Shown here one piece after another: positions 22,495 to 35,894 of a stretch of DNA of 64,000 nt. The notes below the pieces were generated by a model. The model saw nothing but the letters and a program-made list of their open reading frames with translations, made no database searches and was not told where the DNA came from. The stretch covers positions 88,849,769-88,913,768 of the forward strand of contig CM061232.1 of NCBI GenBank assembly GCA_030844895.1. Reading direction: 5' to 3'. The position numbers were made by a program, and so were the translations under genes. Within the stretch, counting starts at the first letter, position 1. Each line of letters begins with the position of its first letter. This stretch comes from Ambrosia x helenae (taxonomy: Eukaryota > Streptophyta > Magnoliopsida > Asterales > Asteraceae).

Positions 22495-25256
22495 TGTCAC
22501 ACCCTCAAATTTCCACTACGGGGTTTTACCGCGAGGCGCATGAAACACCAGGATCTCATAGCCATAAGTTATACGAACGACTCTAAATGCGCAAACCATT
22601 TAGTTCGTTTGAAATAAAATTCGCTTTTATTTTTAAAAGTTCGTCAACCATACGTTTAGATGAGTGCGGAAGCAAAAACAGTTTAGCAAAATAAGTTATA
22701 ATGCGCAAACACAACGCGCCCAAACCAACATGAAAGTAAATACATCAAAGTTTAATAAGTTATAAATCCCATGAGACATCATGCATGAACCTAGACGTGC
22801 TCCTTTCTAGCGACCTGCGAAAACATACTAAGTGTGTCAACATAAAGCTGGTGAGTTCACAGTACGAGAAACAGTTGTAATTTCATCAATTGTATCAAAA
22901 ACATCAGTTTTAAGCTTGTAAGGGGTAGCTAACCCGCTCAATGTAACTAAACAGTAATTATTGGGAAACATACAGATGTTATAGTGCCTCAACACTAGTG
23001 TCTATCAACACCAGTAAGAAAAAGTGGTCAGAAGTTCATGCCTGTGACCCAAGCACCTTAGGCATGAGGTTGCTGCACAACCTAATAGCGCTACTAACTA
23101 CTACCCCGTTCTCCTCCAGCGATTAACCCAATAAAATAGTAAGGACTTTCAAGATAGAGTGTTTAGTTCACAAGGGACAGTTAAAGTACAAAACTGATAA
23201 GAGTGTGATCCACATAAGGGATCGAAAACCCGACCCACACAAGGAGTCATAGCATCCCAGAATTTGGAATGGAAAACTAGCCCCAACGGGACTAGAAAAG
23301 TTTTATGTTACCTTGTATCAACCAGAGACACATGCTTTCGCGAAAAGTAGTGAAACTCACCTTAGGTTGCGTGCTAAGAATAAACCGCAAAGATAGTAAA
23401 CGTGGAAGACTACTCGCCTACCAATAACCTATCAAATACAAGGTTGCAAGTGTTTGAGTGTGCTTGACACCAAGACTTAAGTGACCTCTTAAATAATTGT
23501 ACTTGACACAAATAACCCATGCAAAACCCGTCAATCGTTGGTGATTAGTAAATGATGCAACATGTTTAGACTTTTAACATAGCTAGTTCTCATCACACAT
23601 TGCATACCATCAACCTATCATGGCATCTATACCACATAAATAACATATACGCATGTCTTCATATAGAATTTCATAACTTATAACTCATTAACATACTCAA
23701 ATCGTCACATAATCAATTTCTCGCAAATCTGCGTTTTCTGGGCAGATTTTAAGTTATGGAAACCAATTTTTATAAAATACAAAACCAACTCTTCAAGTGC
23801 CCAAAATTTTACAGAAGCTTCTCACAAGTTTATACGTGACTCTACTATTTTTAATTTCCGTCAAAAACACATCAAGATTTTATGAAATTTAATTTAGTCC
23901 AGCCACCTCAGAAAAAGAGTGCTGTTGATAGCAGCTTACATAAAAATTCATTAAAAATCGTAGACTCATCCAAACAAGATGAATCCAATTGGAAAAGCTT
24001 TTATACTCAGAGACTCAACCGCTGTCCAAATTTCATGATCAACGGATTCGTAAAACTCAAGTTATAGCCCTTCAAAGTTGGTACATTTTTCACATCCGAA
24101 AATCTGATTATATCTTTAAACTTATAAAATCATGAATATATGTCAAAACAAGTCTAAAACGCATGATTTTGGACTTTTTGAAAAGCTAACATCATAAGTT
24201 ATGTTTTAGCATTAGAAAACAATCAGATTACACATGTTAATCACCCTATAACAGCCCTACAATTCGTCACAATGAATCTGTCAGAAAATCAGAATTTTAT
24301 CAACATGACTCTTATAAACCCTAATCATTCTCAATACCCCATAATCATGCAATAACCTCATATTAACACAATAACATTCATATTATCATGTTTAATCTCA
24401 GGTTTTTACGTACCATATACTCTAGATATGATTTCTATCAACAATATTCATCAACAATCTCAACAAACATCCAAGATATCTAACATACAATGATTTGCGA
24501 CTTTAACATGCATATTTCCTAGAGTTTTTACAACTTTTCCAGCCTATAATCTCATCATACAACACGTAAAACACATACCTTGAATTGCTAGAGTCCCTAA
24601 AATCTCGAGATAGCACCCGAAATAGCTTGAACTAGTGGAAAATTGATAAAGATTGAGATTGAAAGGTGGTTGTGGGGGTGTTCCTAGTCCACGGCGCAAG
24701 GGGGTTTCTAGGATTGGTGTTTATTTTTTTTTTATAAATAATATGCTAGGGTTAAGATCATGGGCCAAGGTTTCAGGCTCTAGTGATTTTTATCTGATAA
24801 ATGAGCCCAATAGCCCTATCTAACTCTCGAGATCAATCCCGACAATAATAGTCATACTAACTCATATAAAACTACTATTTTATCAATTCATATTATGTTT
24901 ATCATAAGTGCACATATCTCATAACATTTACGTACAAGTTTACTAACACGCAGTAGTTCACATAAGCATGCAATTCACATACACGTGTTACTCCACATTC
25001 ATCAACACCCAATCGTTCATATAATCATACATGCCTAACAAATCATCAACGTTCGGGATACAGGATTCGTGTGTGTGTCAAGACAATTATATTCCTAATT
25101 ATAACGTACATTAATGTCACCTAACATGTGTTATTGTTACATAACATTCTGAAAGACCTTATCAACTAACCCTAGCTAAGTGTTTAACCACATATGATCA
25201 AGGACAATTAACTAGAGTTCAGTAAAAGAGTTAACCTGAAAATGCGGGGTGTCACA
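22495..25256 (-). repeat. Gypsy 2 3' LTR
   Basis: 2,762 bp, TGTCACACCCTC...GGGGTGTCACA. Clearly the partner of 33136-35894, with scattered substitutions (about two percent by eye). No gene inside; the 61-codon ORF at 23882 recurs in both LTRs but looks non-coding. Confidence 0.93.
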
Positions 25257-25380
25257 TCATCCCCAAGTTGAAAAGAATTTCGTCCCGAAATTCAGCAAGT
25301 AAACATTAAAGTTGGTGTGCTTGGTTACCGGATGTCACATCATCCCCAAGTTGAAAGGAATTTCGCCCCAAAATTCACTT
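25257..25380 (-). repeat. Duplicated polypurine-tract block in Gypsy 2
   Basis: The block TCATCCCCAAGTTGAAA..GAATTTCG occurs at 25257 and again at 25336, about 80 bp apart, each preceded by a GTCACA. The inner copy is CGCCCC where the outer is CGTCCC. A second, internal polypurine tract is therefore present. Confidence 0.75.
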
Positions 25381-25399
25381 TGAGTGAGTTGATTTACGT

Positions 25400-26972
25400 T
25401 TAGCGTTCGGTCTATGTACAATTTCAGGTTCTGTAAAGAGATGTGGGTATTTGAGTCACATTTGATCCTTGCATTCCCACGTATATTCTGGTCCTAGAAG
25501 AGAATTCCACCGTACCTTAACAATAGGTATAGTGTTTTGTCGAAGTTTCTTAATGCCTTGTTCAAGAATTTCCACTCGTTCTTCCACGAACCTCAACTGA
25601 TCATCCACTTGAATTTCTTCCAGTGGAACCACCAATGTTGTGTCAGACAAGCATTTCTTAAGATTCGATACATGAAATACGTTATGCACTCCATTGAGTT
25701 CGTCAGGTTAGTTCAACCTATAGGCCACCGGACCAATTCTTTCCACAATTTCGAATGGTCCAACATACCGCGGGTTTAACTTTCCTCGTTTCCTGAAACG
25801 AATCACGCCCTTCCAAGGCGACACCTTCAAGAGTACTTTGTCCCCAACTTGGAACTCTAAAGGTTTTCGGCACTTATCAGCGTAGCTTTTTAGCCTATCA
25901 CGAGCAGCGGCCATACAGTTTCTAATTTGGATAATCTTTTCAGACGTTTCATGCACGAGCTCAGGGCCTGTCAGCTGACTGTCCCCAACTTCAGCCCAAC
26001 AAATTGGTGACCTACACTTGCGCCCATAAAGTGCCTCAAAAGGCGCACACTGTATAGAGGTGTGATAGCTGTTGTTGTACGAGAATTCAATCAGGGGTAA
26101 ATGTTTATCCCAGTTGTTACCAAAATCCACCACGCATGCTCGTAGTAGATCTTCTAACGTCTAAATGGTACGCTCACTCTGACCATCTGTCTGAGGGTGA
26201 TAAGTCGTGCTCATATCTAAGTGAGTGCCCAACGCTTTGTGAAGAGTAGTCCAGAATCGGGAAGTGAATCGAGGATCACGATAAGATATGATTGAAGTAG
26301 GCACCCCATGCCTAGAAACAACTTCCTTGATGTAAAGGGTAGCTAAACGTTCCAATGTATCTGTCTCCTTAATTGCCAAGAAATGAGCTGATTTCGTTAG
26401 GCGGTCTACAATGACCCAAATTTTGTCATAGCCACCAGACGCCTTAGGAAGTTTGGAGATAAAATCCATGGAAATTCCATCCCATTTCCACATAGGGATT
26501 TCTGGTTGTTGTAGCAAGCCCGAAGGTTTCTGATATTCGATCTTGACCTTAGCACAAGTTAAGCACTTACTAACATAAGTCGCTATTTCGGCTTTCATGT
26601 TCGACCACCAATAAAGAGTTTTGAGGTCTTGGTACATTTTATCTGAGCCAGGATGTACCGAGTAACGAGAGGTATGCGCTTCATCAAGCACAAGCTGTCT
26701 AACATCCCCAAAAAGTGGGATCCAAACCCGATTCATAAAATATTGGAGTCCATCCGATTTTAATTCCAAGTGTTTATCGGCACCATGTAACGTTTCTGGT
26801 CCAATATTCTCCTCCTTCAAAGCCTCAACTTGAGCATCGTGGATTTTTCCTGGAAGGTTCGAGTGTATGGTAAGTTACAAGGCTCGCACCCGCTTGGGTT
26901 TTGTCTCCTTGCGGCTAAGGGCATCCGCTACTACATTAGCTTTCCCTGGATGATACTTAATAGCATAGTCAT
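25400..26972 (-). pseudogene. Gypsy 2 integrase and C-terminal tail
   Basis: Resumes after the solo LTR with KYHPGKANVVADALSRKE, then the HHCC finger (AHTSRYSVHPG...CLTCAKVK) and integrase core. In-frame stops are at 26161-26163 (in place of the usual Gln of ERTxQTLE), 25708-25710 and 25456-25458; another is near 26875. The second catalytic Asp is replaced: SIISYRDPRF instead of SDRD. The tail (VRWNSLLGPEYTWE) resembles a degenerate chromodomain. Inactive as read. Confidence 0.85.
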
Positions 26973-29229
26973 TGTGACATTCGTAGCCCTTACACTTTGA
27001 AACTTTGGCAAGTTTAGTCCTTGTAAATTTATTTTGTTTCGCATGTTGGTTCTTATTTTTCTTTAAAACTTGATTATTATGAAATCACGTTTTATACTCA
27101 CGCTTAAATCTGAAATTCAAAATTTATGCTTGAAACGATATTTCTAAACATATTTAGTTGAAAAATAGGGAGAAATAAATTTAGAGTATAAAAATTGTGA
27201 TTTTAGTCACAACGCACGATACCGCGCAATCTGCGCGCCTATACTATCAAAATTCGCCATTTTACGCTAGATAACACCTAATATTAACTTGGCTTGTATA
27301 ATATTACGTCTTGAGTCAAAAATATTATTTTTTGGTCTGTCGGGTATTTAACGGTTAAAGGTCTGTACCGCGTTAACTAGTAGTATACCCGCTAATCTAC
27401 ACCTAATACCCACTTAGTAATACATTATTATTATTAAAAATGAATCATCCTACCTATATGTATGTGTGTGGCGAGATTGAGGGCTTCCAACACACCTAGA
27501 GGTTATCTCATGTAGCCACATAAGTCTATGTGGTGACTCATTATGCATGCTCCTTATTATATATGTAACCTACACCTTTAACCATTCACATTCCATCCCC
27601 ACTTCAACACTCCAACCCTTTCCTTTCCTCCTTGCATGTGCCGCCCCCTCCCCCTATCCTCTCTCTCTTGTTTTCCCAAGAACACCATTTCTATCATCCA
27701 ATAAACTTAAAAATATGAAGATTTGAGCAAGGATTCTTAGGATTTGTAAAGCAAGATTCATTCAAGTTCAAACATTTTCTTTTAAGGTAAAAACCCCAAC
27801 TAATGTTCTTCTTATTTTAATCTTTTCACTTCTAAACTTGGATAATTCACACAACAAAGAGATGATAAAAATGGTTTTATAAAAATGAAAGAGAATGGGA
27901 TGTGTGTGTGGGTGTGGCCGTACGTATGTATGTATATATGTATATATATACATGTTTATGTTCAATTTTAACTCTAGATCTATCATTGCATGTAAGATCT
28001 AATCCATGATTAACAAGATCCAAGTTACTAAACATGATTTTTAGAAGGTAAAATGATTGGATTTTGATTTATAAGAAAATGGATAATTTTTGGACCTAAA
28101 AATGCCTAAATTATGAGCTTTAATGGGAGATTTTGAAAGAAAATATGAGGTCTGATTGTTCATACTAAAAATCATCTAAAATACCATCAAATAACTTATT
28201 TTGACCAAAAACTTTGAGTATTGGTTCAAAAGCTAGATTTTGGCGAAGTCCGGTACAAAACTATGTAGTAAAAAGGCGAAAACGGCTTAATTTGTATAAA
28301 TTTCAAATCTGATTTAAAACAAGTCTTAAAAGTGTATTTTTGAAATAAAAACATATAATTAAAGGTATGTTTAAAATACTACATGTTTTTACAAGTCACA
28401 CGAATTGGAATTTTGAGAAATTGCCAAAGTATCGCCTAAAACCGACAAGTTGTGTAACTAGGTGTCTTGCTACCTTAACACCTTAGACTTTTAAGACATA
28501 TCCTTCATTAGCATTTTTATATATATATAGGTTGAGTTCTTCGGAATTCTTAAGACTTTACGACGAACTTTCTCGGAATTTACACTTAGCGAAACTGTGA
28601 GTATATCTTTCCCCTTTTTCATTTTACTTTTGGGGCTACTCATGTACTTACTATCAAGTTTCTATTTCATTTTACTAAAATAGCAAATCTTATGTGTGTT
28701 TTTTGTGTCATTACGTGTATCTATGACTTGTCAAATCATTAACCGTTGCGGCCTAGCATTTCAATTAATAGATCTATGGTATATACCCTTGTGACTCTGT
28801 TGAGAGTCCTTGTCATTGCTATGTATTTCATTACTACTAGCGCATACTATATATATATCTTCTTTCCTTTCACAGGGTTGATTTGACCCGGATACCAATT
28901 ACTGCATTTTGCAAACACTATGTTACATATGAATTGCTAAATTTTACCTTACTATATATATCAAACGGGTATGCTCACCAATACATTTTGTATTGACAAA
29001 ATTATTTTTGTACATGTTTCAGGTTATTTTGAGATGCATCCTTTAAGCTTTCGGATTTATACTTAGATTTTGATCCATTATTTAGTTGGCATTTAGAATC
29101 GTTGTATTTCATTTCAATGTAGCAAACTATTTAATCAATGTATCAATATTTACACATTTAGTCCATGAGCTATTGAACAATCGTCACTACATGACACTCG
29201 ATGTTTCCGCCATCGGTTGGGGTGTTACA
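26973..29229 (+). mobile_element. Solo LTR inserted in Gypsy 2
   Basis: 2,257 bp from TGTGACATTCG to GGGGTGTTACA with exact target duplication GTCAT at 26968-26972 and 29230-29234. The last 70 bp closely resemble the end of the gag-only element LTR at 46189 (GAACAATCGTCACTAC, GCCATCGGTTGGGGTGTTACA), so it is a relative. No internal region remains, as after LTR-LTR recombination. I did not find the tRNA-like modules of the gag-only LTRs in it. Confidence 0.88.
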
Positions 29230-30312
29230 GTCATAATCATTCAAAAGTTCGACCCATCGACGTTGCACTTTGTCCCATAGAGGTAGTGCCTCCAAATTTT
29301 GAGAGCGAAGACCACCGCTCCCAGTTCCAAGTCATGAGTGGGGTAATTTTTTTCATGAACTTTCAATTGCCACGACGCATACGCGATCACGTTATCACGT
29401 TGCATCAGTACACACCCTCAGCCTTGGATGGAGGCGTCACAATATACCACAAAGTCATCCGTGCCCTCAGGTCACGACAGAATTGGTGCACTACAGAGTT
29501 TTGTCTTTAACAACTGAAAAGCAGACTCTTGGGCATCTCCCCATTGGTAAGTAATACTTTTCTGTGTCAAGGCGGTGAAGGGTTGAGCGATCTTTGAAAA
29601 TCCCTCGATGAACCTGCGATAATACCCCGCGAGACCAAGGAATTGACGCACTTCTGTAGGGGTCTTAGGAGCCTCCCAACGCTTAATAGCATCAATCTTG
29701 GCAGGGTCAACATGTATACCCGCCTCATTTACAACATGCCCTAAAAATTGAACCTCCCGAATCCAGAAATCACATTTGGAAAACTTTGCGTACAACTGCT
29801 CCCTCCTTAAAAGTTCTAAGATCATATGCAGGTGTTGCTCATGTTCTTCCCTGTTTTTGGAGTAAATTAGAATGTCATCAATAAACACTATGACAAATTT
29901 ATCCAAATAGGGCTTATACACGTGGTTCATAAGATCCATAAAACCGCGGGTGCGTTAGTTAACCCAAATGGCATTACCAAAAATTCATAGTGTCCATAGC
30001 CAGTTCGGAAGGCTGTTTTGGCCACATCCTCCTCCCGGACTCTCAGTTGGTGGTAACCCGATCTCAAATCGATCTTCGAATAAAAACTTGACCCTTGGAG
30101 CTGGTCAAACAAGTCATCAATTCGAGGTAATGGGTAACGGTTCTTGATAGTGACTTTATTCAGTTCTCGATAGTCGATGCACATGCGGAAACTCCCGTCC
30201 TTCTTTTTAACGAACAGAACTGGAGCTCCCCATGGCAAAGAACTGGGTCTAATAAAACCCCTGTCCAGTAACTCCTGGAGTTGGGTAGACAGTTCTTGTA
30301 GTTCACCTGGTG
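29230..30312 (-). pseudogene. Gypsy 2 reverse transcriptase and partial RNase H
   Basis: RT motifs WGAPVLFVKKKDGSFRMC, KIDLRSGYHQLRV and the polymerase box FVIVFIDDILIYSK are present. A base is missing near 29942, between APAV and MDLM. RNase H starts normally, but after LYGTKCN the reading jumps to the distal RRWVELLNDYD, so roughly 20 residues have been deleted. It is then cut by the solo LTR at 29229. Confidence 0.85.
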
Positions 30313-32211
30313 CTAGGCGGTAAGGTGCACGCGCGACTGTAGCCGCCCGGGTGTAAGGTCTATTTGAAACTCTACGTGTCGAATAGGTGGGAGTCCCGGT
30401 AGTTCTTCTGGAAATACATCCGGGTAATCACGAACCACTGGAATGTCTTCGATGTTTGGTCCATCATCAACTCGAGTGTCGGAGATATTTTCCAATATAG
30501 CTGGATAGCCCTTCCGTACACAATTCTGGGCTTTCAAGAATGAAATGATGCTTAACATAGGACTTCCCCGATCCCCATGAATAGACAAAAGTTCTCCACT
30601 AGGAAGAGGAATATGAACAATTTTCTCCAAACAAAGAATCTCAGCATGATGCTCAGACAACCAATCCATGCCGACTACAATATCAAAGCTTCCTAGTGTG
30701 ATGGGAATAAGGTTGATGTCAAACAGGTGACCATCCAGGTCGAGCTTACAGCTGCGGTGAACATGAGTCGCCTCAACAGGCTTGCCGTCAGCCAGCTCTA
30801 CAGAGTGTGGAGTTTCTAGAAGAGTAGGGGCTGTCCCTAGAAGTTTGCTAAGTTTCATTGACACAAAGCAAAAATCCGCACCAGTATCATATAAAACAGA
30901 AGCACGAATATCGTTTAAAGAGCACGTACCCGTCACAACATTATTATCTGTCCTGGCCTCCCCCGAGCCAAACACAAATTCTCTCCCCCGAGCCCCGTTG
31001 TTGTTGCCTGTGTTAGTGGTGCCGTTGTTGTTCCCATTCTTGTTGCCACCACCATTGTTGTTTCCCCCAGTATTGTTGTTGCCATTACCTTTCAGTTGTG
31101 GACAGTCCCTCTTGAAGTGATTCATACTACCACACTGGTAACACCCATTACCACCCCACTGCTGTTAACCCGACAATCCTTTGCCACATGCCCCAACTTG
31201 CTACAGCGTTCACACTTAACTTTGTTGCACGGTCCAGAGTGGTGTAGATTGCACCTGTTGCACTTGGGATGGCTTCCTTGGTAACGACCATGTGACTGAT
31301 TACGATTGTTGTTCCCTCCATTACTGTTGTGCCTCTTATTCTGTTGTTGCTGTTGCTGTTGCTGATTACTACTGCCCGAGTGTTTACCAGCCGCATTCTC
31401 CCATTTTCTTTTGTTGTCACTAGTACCTGAAGACGACGCACCACGAGGGGTAGCAATCCCTCTTCCACTTTCTGGTCTGTCAACTGATGTGCCATGCGGA
31501 TGACTCGCTGGATGCTGTTGAGGTTAGCAACAGTAACCATGCTCTTAATTTGGGGTACCAAGCCCTTGATGTATAACTCGATCCTCTTGTAGGGCGGGTT
31601 GGAGTAATTTGGGCACATCGCCGCCAGTTCATGTGATCTAGTGGTAGAGCTTTCAATCTCCGATCCCACCATCTTCAAATTGAGATACTCAGTCTCCAAT
31701 TTTTGAATCTCATCTCGAGGACAATACTCCTCCTTCATTAGTTCTTTGAATTCCACCCAAGGTGTTGCAGTAGCCACGTCAACGCCTAGCATCTGCACCT
31801 GAGAGTTCCACCAAGATAATGCCAAATTTTTGAGAGTAGCAGTGGCATATTTCACCCTGTCAGCTGATGGACAGTTGCACATAGCGAAGCAGGATTCCAG
31901 TTTTTCAAACCACCTCAGTAGCCCGACAGCCCCTTCAGATCCTCCAAAGTTCTGCGGCTTGCAGTCCATGAAGGACTTATAGGTGCAAACTGGAGGGTGA
32001 TGCACAGGTTGACCCAGGTACAAAGAGCGAAGAAACCACGAATGAGTAAAAGAGCATAACATTGGAGTCTAGAGGAAAATATAGAGCGAAATAGAGTTAG
32101 TTACCAGCTTGAAAAGCTGCGAGGGCTTCAACCACCCTATCGTTGATAAGTGCGTTTAACTCCGCTTGAGTCATGTTAATATTTCCTCTCCCGTGTCCTC
32201 TTCCCGCCATT
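30313..32211 (-). pseudogene. Gypsy 2 gag and protease region
   Basis: The N-terminus MAGRGHGRGNINMTQAE starts at 32211 and runs to FQAG at about 32104. A short GTAACT..CTCTAG segment follows, intron-like, then the gag core (YKSFMDCKPQNFGGSEGAVG, ALSWWNSQ, EEYCPRDEIQKLETEY). A frame change near 31400 precedes the zinc knuckle region (HFKRDCPQLKG) and a long Asn/Gly tract from GGT/AAC repeats. The protease motif LYDTGAD lies near 30880-30900 and GMDWLSEHHAE near 30660. The frame is lost again near 30345, just before RT. Confidence 0.8.
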
Positions 32212-32469
32212 GTAATTCTACATTTACATTATACCCATGAGAAAACGATGATATGCTACACATATAATTGTTCACACAGTACAAGTAAACTAGAACACAT
32301 CATAACAAACAAACGCGAGAATAGGATAAAACAACCAATAAATAAAAAAATATTTTACTACTAATAGTGTCTCAAGTAAATATCCAAAGTGGTTTCCCAA
32401 GTTCGCAATGTTATTAAAACGATAGTCAAGTCATAATAATAATAATAATAATATTCGAAATAAAAAAAA

Positions 32470-32987
32470 TTAGTCGCTATCCATGGTGGTGCAGGAGTCA
32501 TCGCCATCACTCTCGTCGAACTCCTCGGGATCCTCTTCAGGGTCCTCCTCCGGTTCCTCTTCAGGGGATCCTCTTGTGGTATTGCAGGAGGTTGTTGGTT
32601 GGCCACCAGTAGCTGTATCTGTTGTTGTTGTTCTTCGACGATTAGTCTAGTCTCTACTAGACGAGCGGTCAGTGTCTCGACGCGTTCCTCCAAGGCGGAG
32701 TATCGTGTGGTCAGTGTGTTACGTAAATCCCAAATGAGCTCTAAGCGACGGCCAGCCTCGATAACATCACTGAGCTTGTCCTGTACATAGCTCACGTAAC
32801 CTGCAAATGTCTTCTCCCATGAGTCCCTGACAGTGGGGACATTGTCAGGCACCCCGTACTTCTCCACAGTATAATTCAGTAGAGCAGGATACCATCCCCA
32901 CTCTTTTGCCATTTTGTCGTCCATGGTGGGGGAGTTAGGTTTAGAATTGGGGTTAGAAGAAGAAGATGACATGATTCTCTGCAACAA
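32470..32987 (-). pseudogene. Extra ORF upstream of gag in Gypsy 2
   Basis: Between primer site and gag. It begins MSSSSSNPNSKPNSP (Met at 32972), has a folded-looking middle (KEWGWYPALLNYTVEKYG, SWEKTFAGYVSYVQDKL) and a coiled coil (LEERVETLTARLVETRL) with a Gln run. After a one-base shift near 32573 it ends in an acidic tail with repeated PEED before the stop at 32470. It matches Gypsy 1's extra ORF in position, size and coiled-coil C-terminus, although I see no clear residue identity. Function unknown. Confidence 0.55.
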
Positions 32988-33135
32988 GAAGTTTTAGCAT
33001 GTAAATCTAAAAGGAATAAGTTAACGAGTACTTGTGCAGTGAGTGTAACTAATGCAGTGCTTATGCTATGACGGTTATAGACTAGACTCGACTCGATGTC
33101 CTAGTTCACTATAACCATTGGCTCTGATACCAATC

Positions 33136-35894
33136 TGTCACACCCTCAAATTTCCACTACGGGGTTTTACCGCGAGGCACATGACACACCAGGATCTCAT
33201 AGCCATAAGTTATACGAACGACTCTAAATGCCCAAACCATTTAGTACTTTTGAAATAAAATTCGCTTTTATTTTTAAAAGTTCGTCAACCATATCTTTAG
33301 ATGAGTGCGGAAGCAAAAACAGTTAAGCAAAATAAGTTATAATGTGCAAACACAACGTGCCCAAACCAACATGAAAGTAAATACGTCAAAGTTTAATAAG
33401 TTATAAATCCCATGAGACATCATGCATGAACCTAGACGTGCTCCTTTCTAGCGACCTGCGAAAACATACTAAGTGTGTCAACATAAAGCTGGTGAGTTCA
33501 CAGTACGAGAAACAGTTGTAATTTCATCAATTGTATCAAAAACATCAGTTTTAAGCTTGTCAGGGGTAGCTAACCCGCTCAATGTAACTAAACAGTAATT
33601 ATTGGGAAACATACAGATGTTATAGTGCCTCAACACTAGTGTCTATCAACACCAGTAAGAAAAAGTGGTCAGAAGTTCATGCCCGTGACCCAAGCACCTT
33701 AGGCATGAGGTTGCTGCACAACCTAATAGCGCTACTAACTACTACCCCGTTCGCCTCCAGCGATTAACCCAATAAAATAGTAAGGACTTTCAAGATAGAG
33801 TATTTAGTTCACAAGGGACAGTTAAAGTACAAAACTGATAAGAGTGTGATCCACATAAGGGATCGAAAACCCGACCCACACAAGGAGTCATAGCATCCCA
33901 GAATTTGGAATGGAAAACTAGCCCCAACGGGACTAGAAAAGTTTTATGTTACCTTGTCTCAACCAGAGACACATGCTTTCGCGAAAAGTAGTGAAACTCA
34001 CCTTAGGTTGCGTGCTAAGAATAAACCGCAAAGATAGTAAACGTGGAAGACTACTCGCCTACCAATAACCTATAAAATACAAGGTTGCAAGTGTTTGAGT
34101 GTGCTTGACACCAAGACTTAAGTGACCTCTCAAATAATTGTACTTGACACAAATAACCCATGCAAAACCCGTCAATCGTTGGTGACTAGTAAATGATGCA
34201 ACATGTTAAGACTTTTAACATAGCTAGTTCCCATCACACATTGCATACCATCAACCTATCATGGCATCTATACCACATAAATAACATATACGCATGTCTT
34301 CATATAGAATTTCATAACTAATAACTCATTAACATACTCAAATTGTCACATAATCAATTTCTCGCAAATCTGCGTTTTCTGGGCAGATTTTAAGTTATGG
34401 AAACCAATTTTATAAAATATCAAACCAACTTTTCAAGTGCCCAAAATTTTACAGAAGCTTCTCACAAGTCTATACGTGACTCTACTATTTTTATTTTCCG
34501 TCAAAAACACATCAAGATTTTATGAAAATTAATTTAGTCCAGCCACCTCAGAAAAAGAGTGTTGTTGACAGCAGCTTACATAAAAATTCATTAAAAATCG
34601 TAGACTCATCCAAACAAGATGAATCTAATTGGAAAAGCTTTTATACTCAGAGACTCAAACTCTATCCAAATTTCATGATCAACGGATTCGTAAAACGCAA
34701 GTTATAGCCCTTTAAAGTTGGTCAATTTTTCACATCCGAAAATCTGATTATACCTTTAAACTTATAAAATCATGAATATATATCAAAACAAGTTCAAAAC
34801 GCATGATTTTGGACTTTTTGAAAAGCTAACATCATAAGTTATGTTTTAGCATTAGAAAACAATCAGATTACACATGTTAATCACCCTATAACAGCCCTAC
34901 AATTCGTCACAATGAATCTGTCAGAAAATCAGAATTTTATCAACATGACTCTTATAAACCCTAATCATTCTCAATACCCCATAATCATGCAATAACCTCA
35001 TATTAACACAATAACATTCATATTATCACGTTTAATCTCAGGTTTTTACGTACCAAATACTCTAGTTATGATTTCTATCAACAATATTCATCAACAATCT
35101 CAACAAACATCCAAGATATCTAACATACAATGATTTGCGACTTTAACATGCATATTTCCTAGAGTTATTACAACTTTTCCAGCCTATAATCTCATCATAC
35201 AACATGTAAAACACATACCTTGAATTGCTAGAGTCCCTAAAATCTCGAGATAGCACCCGAATTACCTTGAACTAGTGGAAAATTGATGAAGATTGAGATT
35301 GAAAGGTGGTTGTGGGGGTGTTCCTAGTCCATGGCGCAAGGGGGTTTCTAGGGTAGGTGTTTATTTTTTTTATAAATAATATGTTAGGGTTAAGATCATG
35401 GGCCAAGGTTTCGGGCTCTAGTGATTTTTATCTGATAAATGAGCCCATTAGCCCTATCTAACTCTCGAGATCAATCCCGACAATAATAGTCATACTAACT
35501 CATATAAAACTACTGTTTTATCAATTCATATTATGTTTATCATAAGTGCACATATCTCATAACGTTAACGTACAAGTTTACTAACACGCAGTAGTTCACA
35601 TAAGCATGCAATTCACATACACGTGTTACTCCACATTCATCAACACCCAATCGTTCATATAATCATGCATGCCTAACAAATCACCAACGTTCGGGATACA
35701 GGATTCGTGTGTGTGTCAAGACAATTATTTTCCTAATTATAACGTACGTTAATGTCACCTAACATGTGTTATTGTTACATAACATTCTGAAAGACCTGTT
35801 CAACTAACCCTAGCTAAGTGTTTAACCACATATGATCAAGGACAATTAACTAGAGTTCAGTAAAAGAGTTAACCTGAAAATGCGGGGTGCCACA
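33136..35894 (-). repeat. Gypsy 2 5' LTR
   Basis: 2,759 bp, starting TGTCACACCCTC beside the primer site and ending GGGGTGCCACA. The promoter should lie here, but I did not find a convincing single TATA box. Confidence 0.93.

Larger units (their letters stand above)
22495..35894 (-). mobile_element. Ty3/Gypsy LTR retrotransposon 2 (chromovirus-like), decayed
   Basis: LTRs 22495-25256 and 33136-35894, Met-tRNA primer site at 33120-33132 and polypurine tract beside 25256 show a minus-strand element. Sense order: extra ORF (32987-32470), gag (from 32211), protease, RT, part of RNase H, then a solo LTR insertion (26973-29229), then integrase and tail down to about 25400. Several nonsense codons and frameshifts are present. 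No matching target duplication flanks it: the left flank is GGTTT, and the right flank TCATC touches the Cassandra element. See the findings on this composite. Confidence 0.9.

Noticed and set aside
23882..24067. 61-codon ORF repeated at 34522-34707
   Set aside because: It is LTR sequence of Gypsy 2, preserved by LTR identity rather than selection.
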